From: SVKR01 sp963605115 | GTDB taxonomy: Bacteria; Bacillota; Clostridia; Oscillospirales; Oscillospiraceae | Assembly: GCA_963605115.1 (NCBI GenBank) | Contig: CAVCTM010000070.1 | Coordinates: 1-10,546 of the forward strand | Direction: 5' to 3' | Length of the DNA: 10,546 nt | Shown: positions 5,373 through 10,546 of the stretch, one piece after another | Numbering within the stretch: the first letter of the stretch is position 1 | Layout of the letters: each line of letters starts with the position of its first letter | Position numbers and translations under genes: made by a program | The notes under the pieces: model-generated | What the model was told of the DNA's origin: nothing | What the model saw: the letters and a program-made list of their open reading frames with translations, nothing else | The model's database searches: none

Positions 5373-6068
5373 TTGAAAACCCGGATCGAACTGCTGGACA
5401 TCTGGCGCTCCCTCTGCGTTTTTCTCATGCTGGGCTACCATCTGCTCTATGACCTCGCGGCGTTCGGCTATCTGGACGCTGCGGTGATGAGCTCGCTCCC
5501 GCTCCGCGTTGTGCGCGTCTTCGGCGGCGGGAGCTTTATCCTTATCTCCGGTGCTGCGCTGTGCTTTTCCGCCCAGCCGCTGCGCCGGGGATTTTTCCTG
5601 CTCTGCGTCGGCGCGGCGGTGACGGCGGCGACCGCGGCGGTCGGTTATCCCGCGGCGTTCGGCGTGCTGGAGCTGCTCGGCGTGTGTCAGATGGTGTTCG
5701 GCGCGCTCCGCCCGCGCTTGGAGCGGGCGCGTCTGCCGTATCTCGCGGCGATCGCGGCGCTCGCCTTTGCACTCACGGCGGCGCTCACTGCGCGCGTCAC
5801 GGTGCCGTGGCGCTGGCTCTATCCGCTGGGGCTGCGCTATCCGGGCTTTTACTCCTCGGACTATTACCCGGTTTTCCCGTGGGCGTTTCTCTTCCTGCTT
5901 GGCTTTTGCCTCGGACGGCGGATGGCGGCGCGGCGGGATAAGCTGCCGCTGCTCTCCGCCCATTTTCCGCCCGCGCTGACCTTCGCGGGGCGGCACAGTC
6001 TCCTCATCTACCTCGTCCACCAGCCGCTTTTCTGGGGCGTGCTCACGCTGCTGCAAAAAATGGCATAA
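5373..6068 (+). CDS. DUF1624 / HGSNAT-like membrane acyltransferase
   Basis: This 231-residue integral membrane protein resembles the catalytic domain of heparan-alpha-glucosaminide N-acetyltransferase (DUF1624). The family moves acyl groups across the membrane onto external sugars; the substrate here is unknown. Family hallmarks seen are RIELLDIWRSL (4-14) leading into helix 1 with His23 in GYHLLYDL, FGGGSFILISG (50-60), FGVLELLG (96-103), DYYPVFPW (163-170) and the last helix AGRHSLLIYLVHQP (205-218). About seven hydrophobic segments are visible, and the length is normal for short bacterial members. The start is TTG at 5373, chosen because GGAGG (5361-5365) lies 7 nt upstream and the family N-terminus begins there. 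It probably shares a transcript with the preceding small membrane protein. Cell-envelope or exopolysaccharide acylation is inferred. Confidence 0.85.
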   Translation: MKTRIELLDIWRSLCVFLMLGYHLLYDLAAFGYLDAAVMSSLPLRVVRVFGGGSFILISGAALCFSAQPLRRGFFLLCVGAAVTAATAAVGYPAAFGVLELLGVCQMVFGALRPRLERARLPYLAAIAALAFALTAALTARVTVPWRWLYPLGLRYPGFYSSDYYPVFPWAFLFLLGFCLGRRMAARRDKLPLLSAHFPPALTFAGRHSLLIYLVHQPLFWGVLTLLQKMA

Positions 6069-6084
6069 AATGGGGAAATGTCTG

Positions 6085-6119
6085 TTTACAACGCCCCGAT
6101 ATCGGAGTAAAATGGGGCG
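6085..6119 (+). promoter_or_regulatory. Promoter of the CHAP-SLH gene with palindromic spacer
   Basis: TTTACA (6085-6090) and TAAAAT (6108-6113) are 17 nt apart. The spacer contains a 10-nt palindrome, CCGATATCGG (6096-6105), and the -10 is bracketed by CGCCCC (6092-6097) and GGGGCG (6114-6119), which could pair. The palindrome in the spacer is a plausible operator for an unknown repressor. The start site would be near 6120, about 30 nt before the ATG. Confidence 0.72.
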
Positions 6120-6148
6120 CAGAGACAGTAGAGAGGGTGGAACCGCGA

Positions 6149-7882
6149 ATGAAGCGAAAAATTCTCGCCGTCGTGCTGGTTTTTGGCATGGCGGCTTCTT
6201 TCTGCGCCGCGCCGGTGCGGGCGCTGGAGCCGAAGCCCGCCGTTTCGGAGGCTTACGCGGCGAGCGAATACTACGGCTACCTCACCGCCGTGGAACTCAG
6301 CGGCGACTGGCGGCAGGATCTCGTCGCCGTGGCGCTCAGTCAGGTGGGATACCACGAGGGCTGGTCCAAGGACGATTACGGCGGCGGCAGCGCGACGGCG
6401 TGGGGCAACTTCATCGAGTACGGCAGCATTTACGGCGGGCTGGACGCGGAGTGGTGCGCCATGTTCGTCTCGTGGTGCGCGCGGCAGGCGCAGCTGCCTT
6501 ATTACGCGGTCGGCAACGCGGCGCGCGCCGCGTCGGACGGCGCGGGAGGCACCGGCAGCTACTGGTTCCACGTCTACAAGGCGTGGCCCGACTATTACAC
6601 GCCGAAGGCGGGCGACCTCGTGTTCTTCACGAGCGACGGCTACTACTCCAACCACGTCGGCATCGCCGTGAAGGTGACGGAAACGGAGCTCTGGACCGTG
6701 GAGGGCAATGCGCTGAACGCGGTGCGGTTGCGCCGCTACGCGCTGGACAGCGAGGCGATTTTGCACTACGGCGTTTATCTCTGGGACGAGGGGATCGAGA
6801 CGGAGCTTCCCGCGGCGACGAAGCTGGAATTTGTCAACACGGACGGGGATTACGCCCTCCTGCCGGACAGCGACAGCCAGCGCTACAGCTTCGAAACGCT
6901 CTGGGCGGTCCACGGCCGCGTCTGCGCGCTGCCGACGAACCCTTATGAGCGCGAAGGCTTCTCCTTCGCGGGCTTCCGCGTGCAGCGCGCGGAGGACGGG
7001 CGCTGGCTCTGCGCCGACGGCGCGTGGCGCGGCGCGGAGGAGCGCAGCGCGGCGAATGCGGCGCTCTATCTCCTGCCGGCAAATTCCGCCCCGCGCGCCG
7101 AGGGCTGGCTCACGGAGGGGGGCGTTCTGCGGCTTTACGCCGTGTGGAAAACGGAGGACGGCGCGCTCACGGAGGACAGCGCCGCCGTGCGCGCCCTCGC
7201 CTGCGACGCGGAGGGCTGGCACAATCCATACGCCGACCTCAGCGAGCGCGACTGGTATTACGGGACGGTCCGCGCCGCGGCGCGCGCCGGGCTTCTGGAC
7301 GGCGGCGGGACGCTCGCGGCGGGGGAGGACATCACGCGCGGCGAGTTTCTGACGCTGCTCTGGCGGCTCTCCGGCGCGCCGGAGAGCGAGGCGGCGCTGC
7401 CCTTCGCGGACGTCGCGGCGGGCGACGGCTGCTTCGCCGCGGTCTGCTGGGCTTACGGCATCGGGCTCACCGGCGGCGTCAGCGAGACGCGCTTTGCACC
7501 GGACGCGCCGCTCAGCCGCGAGCAGGCGGCGACGCTGCTCCACCGGCTGCTGCAAAGCGCGGAGGAGGTCCCCGATGAGACGGAGACCGAACTCCCGGAC
7601 GAGACCGGCGATACCGAGACTCCCGCAGATACAGAGGTCGGGGAGGAAACCGGTGAGGAGACCGAAACGCCGGCAGACGAGGAGACCGCGCCGGAGACGC
7701 CCGTTTTCACCGACGCGGACACGGTCAGCGATTGGGCGCGCGAGGCGGTCGAATGGGCCGCCGCCGCGGGGCTTCTCCGCGGCGTCCCCGCCGCCGGCGG
7801 CAGCGCCGAGGCACAGCCGCAGAGCCGTCTCACCCGCGCCCAGGGCATCGTTCTGGCATGGCGCGCCGGGGAGCTCCTTTGA
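6149..7882 (+). CDS. Secreted CHAP-domain peptidase with SLH cell-wall anchors
   Basis: This 577-residue protein is probably a surface-bound peptidoglycan hydrolase. Residues 1-26 form a signal peptide. The CHAP domain (about 55-190) shows Cys103 in EWCAMFVSW, His169 in SNHVGIAV and the EGN segment (185-187), the usual Cys/His/polar catalytic set; CHAP enzymes cleave amide or peptide bonds in peptidoglycan. Residues 225-335 resemble an InlB B-repeat-like module (LPTNPYEREGFSFAGF, then AVW). Three SLH repeats follow, at about 357-407, 415-470 and 517-577, with ITRAE-type motifs ITRGEF, LSREQA and LTRAQG; SLH repeats bind wall polymers. An acidic Thr/Glu/Asp/Pro tract (473-517) splits repeat two from repeat three. 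I chose ATG 6149 because the signal peptide starts there with GAGAGGGTGG upstream; GTG at 6137 would overlap that Shine-Dalgarno site. Confidence 0.9.
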   Translation: MKRKILAVVLVFGMAASFCAAPVRALEPKPAVSEAYAASEYYGYLTAVELSGDWRQDLVAVALSQVGYHEGWSKDDYGGGSATAWGNFIEYGSIYGGLDAEWCAMFVSWCARQAQLPYYAVGNAARAASDGAGGTGSYWFHVYKAWPDYYTPKAGDLVFFTSDGYYSNHVGIAVKVTETELWTVEGNALNAVRLRRYALDSEAILHYGVYLWDEGIETELPAATKLEFVNTDGDYALLPDSDSQRYSFETLWAVHGRVCALPTNPYEREGFSFAGFRVQRAEDGRWLCADGAWRGAEERSAANAALYLLPANSAPRAEGWLTEGGVLRLYAVWKTEDGALTEDSAAVRALACDAEGWHNPYADLSERDWYYGTVRAAARAGLLDGGGTLAAGEDITRGEFLTLLWRLSGAPESEAALPFADVAAGDGCFAAVCWAYGIGLTGGVSETRFAPDAPLSREQAATLLHRLLQSAEEVPDETETELPDETGDTETPADTEVGEETGEETETPADEETAPETPVFTDADTVSDWAREAVEWAAAAGLLRGVPAAGGSAEAQPQSRLTRAQGIVLAWRAGELL

Positions 7883-7892
7883 CGGGAAAAGA

Positions 7893-7935
7893 AAAGACCG
7901 GGACACGCTTTTGCGTGTCCCGGTCTTTGCTTTTT
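7893..7935. terminator. Bidirectional terminator between convergent SLH genes
   Basis: A perfect 16-bp stem (7893-7908 with 7913-7928) closes a TTTT loop. On the plus strand it is followed by GC and TTTTT (7931-7935); on the minus strand the arm runs into TTTCTTTTC. It lies 10 nt after the rightward stop and 8 nt after the leftward stop, so it should serve both genes. Confidence 0.93.
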
Positions 7936-7936
7936 C

Positions 7937-10270
7937 TTACCCGCGGACGGGGATGAGGTCGCGGTAGTGGAGATACATGATCTGCCCGGTGTAGGGGTTG
8001 ATGCCGGGGAGATAGGCGGAATATACGCAGTCTGCCGCGGTGCCGCCGGTTTCGGCGATCAGCTCGCTTGCCTCGACGATCTTGCCCGTGACCCAGACGA
8101 GGTCGCCCGGATGCAGGGTGGCGTTGGTGCCGCCGAAGGCGGTGTAGTCTCCGGGTTCGTTCACGAGATTGCCGTTTTCGTCATAGCTATAGATGTTGGT
8201 CACAGGCGCCGCCTGATACCAGCCGATCTGGTGGGCGTAGACGCTGCGCTCGGCGACGGCGACCGCCTGCTCGATGGTGCAGGGGTTGTTGGGGGAGAGC
8301 GTCGTGGTGCTGGTGCCCTTGACGAGATCGAGCGCGTTCATAAACGCCATCGCCTCCTTTGCCCAGCTCTGGACCTGCGCGCTGTCCGTGTAGGAGTCAA
8401 GCTTGGAGGTATAGCTCGTGTAGCTGTAGTCGGAGTTTTTCTCCACGTAGCGCAGCGTGCGGTAGAGGAAGGTCGCCATTTGCTGGCGGTTGAGGGTGTC
8501 GTTCGGGGAGAAGGTGGTCGCGGAGGTGCCGGAGGTGATGCCCGCGGCGTAAGCCTTGAGGACGTAGGGATTGGAGGTGTCCGTAAAGGTGTTCGCGGCG
8601 GCGGGGGTGATGGACTTGCCGGTCAGCGTCTCGGCGAGGCGGACGGCGACGGAGCAGAATTGCAGGCGGGAGATGGACTTCGTGAAGTCGCTGCCGAGCA
8701 GCTCGCTGTCGAGCAGATCATCGCAGAGCGCGAGGTTGACGTCGCTCTGCGCCCACGTGCTTGTCTTGACGTCGGTCTTCTGCGGCATCGTGAAGGTGCC
8801 GGGATAGAGCTCACTGGTGTTCAGCGCCTGTGTCTCCTGCCAGTTCAGGCTGGCGAGCGCCTCCGCCTGATACTGTGCAAGGGTCGCGTCCGTGCCGGAG
8901 GCGTAAAGGTCCCGCTCGGTCAGATGTGTCTGGAGATAGCGGTAAGAGTGGCCGCAGTATTCGCAGCTGAGCCAGTAGACCAGCTCCCCGGCGGCGTTCA
9001 CGCCGATATAGGCCTCGTCCGTGGGATATTCGCCGTTATCCGAGTGGGCGAGCTTTTCGGTCTTGAGCTCGATCTCGGTATCCCACTCATGGGGAGCGAC
9101 GTGGTTCGGATTGTACTCGCACTTGCCGCAGATTATGCAGGAATAGTAATAGCGGCGGGCGTCCTGGCACGCCACCGCATAGGTGTAAACGCGGTCGGCG
9201 GTCCGGATCTGCTGGACGTACTGGTGGTTGGTGCACCAGTTGTCCTTCGCGGCGGCGTCGCCCGCCTTCTGGGCGGCGTAGACGTCATTGCCGGAGTAGG
9301 TCTTGATGGTGTAGGGGATCAGCTGAGGGAGCGTATCCAGTCTTTCCAGGAGCGCGGGCACGGTGGATTCGGGGATATACACCGTGGTCTCGGCGGTATA
9401 GAAGGGCAGGTCGCTCTGCCGCTCCCACCGATATACTCCGGCGATGGGCAGCCAGAGATAGTCGTTCATCGCATCGATGAACTGATACGGATCCACCTTG
9501 TCGCTGAGCCAGAGCTCTTGCAGATAGGGGGCGTAGCTGATGGAAAAGCACGTTCCGTCGCCCGTTATCCTCTGGTCGGTGTCCAGAATGAGGACGCGGA
9601 TATTGTCGACGTCCGTCTCCAGAACGTGGTAGGCGTCGGTCATGACGGTCACGCCGGTGGCGAAGCGTTCATACTGCTTCGATTCCGCCTCCGCCATCGT
9701 GCGGGGCGTCACCATAAAACGCCTTGCCTCCTTGAGGGTCTCCACCTTCCGCGCAAGATCGGCGTTCAGCTCCGACTTCTCCTCCTCGCTGTAGCGCTCG
9801 CCGGGGATGGTCAGGCTGACCTGAATGGTGGGGAAATACTGCGCGCTGGTGCGGATCGTGGCGGGCACGCCGTTGACTGTGGCGGAGAAGGAGTCCGGCG
9901 TTACGACATTGTCGCCGCTGACGTTCGTGTAGTTCGCGCAGTAGCCCTTCGTGGTGTCGAACATCAGCTTGATGCTCACGAGATAGGTCGTGCCGGCGCG
10001 GAAGTAAAAGCCGTCGTCGGTCTCCACGTCGTCGCCGGACCACTCGGTGTACCAGACGTCGCAAATGCCGGCGGCGTAGAGGTCGAGGTCGCCGCTTTTG
10101 ATGCTCTTGACGGTGACTTCGGTCTCCATCTCGTTGGGGTCGCCCGCTTTGGGCAGCTCGATCTCGATGTCGACGCTGCGAAGCCGCGTCTCCGCAGCGA
10201 ATGCCGCGGCGGGCAGCAGCGCCAGCGCCATGCAGAGTGCGAGCAGCGCGCAGGCAAGTCTTTTCTTCAT
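7937..10270 (-). CDS. Secreted SLH-domain protein with CxxC clusters, unknown role
   Basis: This 777-residue exported protein is predicted to be held on the cell wall by SLH repeats. Residues 1-25 are a signal peptide ending AFA before Ala26. Residues 28-155 look like a beta-rich region; 160-340 are mixed and unrecognised. Two cysteine clusters follow: CIICGKC (378-384) with nearby His390 and His394, and CEYCGH (436-441); isolated Cys346 and Cys368 lie upstream. They resemble zinc-ribbon knuckles. SLH repeats occupy about 504-680: motifs ISRLQF (533-538) and LNRQQM (593-598) are normal, but the third (CTIEQA, 664-669) lacks the Arg. A C-terminal beta-rich tail (686-777) follows. GGGAGG upstream at an 8-nt gap supports the start. 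It is convergent with the CHAP-SLH gene. No catalytic motif was recognised, so a structural, adhesive or metal-binding role remains open. Confidence 0.88.
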   Translation of the reverse strand: MKKRLACALLALCMALALLPAAAFAAETRLRSVDIEIELPKAGDPNEMETEVTVKSIKSGDLDLYAAGICDVWYTEWSGDDVETDDGFYFRAGTTYLVSIKLMFDTTKGYCANYTNVSGDNVVTPDSFSATVNGVPATIRTSAQYFPTIQVSLTIPGERYSEEEKSELNADLARKVETLKEARRFMVTPRTMAEAESKQYERFATGVTVMTDAYHVLETDVDNIRVLILDTDQRITGDGTCFSISYAPYLQELWLSDKVDPYQFIDAMNDYLWLPIAGVYRWERQSDLPFYTAETTVYIPESTVPALLERLDTLPQLIPYTIKTYSGNDVYAAQKAGDAAAKDNWCTNHQYVQQIRTADRVYTYAVACQDARRYYYSCIICGKCEYNPNHVAPHEWDTEIELKTEKLAHSDNGEYPTDEAYIGVNAAGELVYWLSCEYCGHSYRYLQTHLTERDLYASGTDATLAQYQAEALASLNWQETQALNTSELYPGTFTMPQKTDVKTSTWAQSDVNLALCDDLLDSELLGSDFTKSISRLQFCSVAVRLAETLTGKSITPAAANTFTDTSNPYVLKAYAAGITSGTSATTFSPNDTLNRQQMATFLYRTLRYVEKNSDYSYTSYTSKLDSYTDSAQVQSWAKEAMAFMNALDLVKGTSTTTLSPNNPCTIEQAVAVAERSVYAHQIGWYQAAPVTNIYSYDENGNLVNEPGDYTAFGGTNATLHPGDLVWVTGKIVEASELIAETGGTAADCVYSAYLPGINPYTGQIMYLHYRDLIPVRG

Positions 10271-10311
10271 AATTTTACCTCCCGGTCAAGTGAGTTTGGG
10301 ATGCCAGTCCG

Positions 10312-10340
10312 ATTCTACCACATCCCCCCGCGCTTTTCAA
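10312..10340 (-). promoter_or_regulatory. Promoter of the 777-residue SLH protein gene
   Basis: On the minus strand TTGAAA (10340-10335) and TAGAAT (10317-10312) are separated by exactly 17 nt. The start site would be near 10305, giving a leader of about 35 nt. The promoter lies immediately downstream of a strong leftward terminator, so this gene is its own transcription unit. Confidence 0.85.
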
Positions 10341-10349
10341 GAAGGAACA

Positions 10350-10384
10350 GAAAAAAAGACGGCTGCGCCAAAGCGCAGCCGTCT
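10350..10384 (-). terminator. Strong leftward intrinsic terminator
   Basis: A perfect 12-bp stem (10357-10368 with 10373-10384) with loop CAAA on the plus strand is followed, on the minus strand, by an unbroken run of T (10357-10351). It should end a leftward transcript entering from beyond the right edge of the window, insulating the SLH gene promoter. Confidence 0.9.
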
Positions 10385-10405
10385 GAGGATGTCAAAAAAA
10401 AGCCT

Positions 10406-10532
10406 CGCAGAGTTCGCGCCCGCAGGCGCGAATAAAGTTCAATCATTTTTCGGCAGGGCGTGTACCTGCCGAAAAATACTCTGCGCGGAGGGAACGTGCA
10501 AGCGCCCTGCCGAATGGCAGGGCGCTTGTGCG
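10406..10532. repeat. Hairpin cluster that can form a three-way junction
   Basis: An outer 8-bp stem (CGCAGAGT 10406-10413 with ACTCTGCG 10478-10485) encloses two hairpins. One is a 7-8 bp stem with loop CGCA (10413-10420 with 10425-10432). The other is a perfect 13-bp stem with a 7-nt loop (10445-10457 with 10465-10477). Hairpins and outer stem abut directly; the only linker (10432-10444) is ATAAAGTTCAATC. A third hairpin lies outside (10495-10511 with 10516-10532, loop GAAT): 13 perfect base pairs plus four more that include two G-U wobbles on the plus strand. On the minus strand the outer stem is followed by AGGC and eight T (10401-10394). No ORF was recognised in 10385-10546. Function unknown. 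Confidence 0.7.
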
Positions 10533-10546
10533 CTGAGCGGAGTGAA

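Noticed and set aside
6086..7906. An open frame of 606 codons on the minus strand opposite the CHAP-SLH gene
   Set aside because: Arg/Ala-rich shadow frame without a ribosome site or recognisable domain; the opposite strand carries a signal peptide, catalytic motifs and SLH repeats.
7967..10435. An open frame of 822 codons on the plus strand, longer than the gene opposite it
   Set aside because: It is antisense to the SLH protein gene, has no Shine-Dalgarno site or domain, runs through the opposing promoter and terminator, and shows the Val/Gly/Asp/Arg-rich composition expected of a GC-rich antisense shadow.

Overview
The window looks like an ordinary chromosomal segment from a GC-rich, gut-type Firmicute, probably a Clostridia / Oscillospiraceae relative. 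This is inferred from several traits together: a tRNA-sensing T-box leader in front of thrS, SLH-domain surface proteins, a DUF3048 (YerB-type) lipoprotein with a Pro/Glu/Thr linker, consensus sigma-A promoters, purine-rich Shine-Dalgarno sites, and high GC with GC-rich third codon positions. I see no phage, transposase, CRISPR array, plasmid or integration module.

Layout, left to right. Positions 12-135 hold four consecutive short hairpins. A shared or bidirectional terminator (187-223) follows. A leftward DUF3048 lipoprotein gene (230-1339) and leftward thrS (1434-3179) come next. thrS is preceded by a complete T-box riboswitch (about 3232-3482) and a good promoter (3489-3517). The 668-bp gap between thrS and ychF also holds a candidate 41-codon leftward ORF (3495-3620) with its own extended -10 promoter and Shine-Dalgarno site, and a very strong rightward promoter for ychF. 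Rightward genes follow: ychF (3848-4942), a small three-helix membrane protein (5025-5348), a DUF1624/HGSNAT-type membrane acyltransferase (5373-6068), and, from its own promoter, a secreted CHAP-SLH cell-wall protein (6149-7882). A 16-bp stem terminator (7893-7935) separates it from a convergent leftward 777-residue secreted SLH protein (7937-10270). Beyond its promoter lie a strong leftward terminator and a second hairpin cluster (10406-10532) that can fold as a three-way junction.

Functionally, thrS and ychF form a divergent translation-related pair: threonyl-tRNA charging under tRNA control, and a ribosome-associated P-loop ATPase. The right half concerns the cell envelope: a putative acyltransferase, a probable peptidoglycan hydrolase tethered by SLH repeats, and a second SLH protein of unknown role.

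The points most worth a second look are these: a ThrRS that starts directly at the editing domain and lacks the usual N-terminal TGS domain; the candidate 41-residue basic peptide gene upstream of the thrS promoter; the related hairpin clusters at both edges, which share a 13-nt linker containing TTCAAT; and a plus-oriented terminator lying between two minus-strand genes. I did not find a convincing new multi-gene system.
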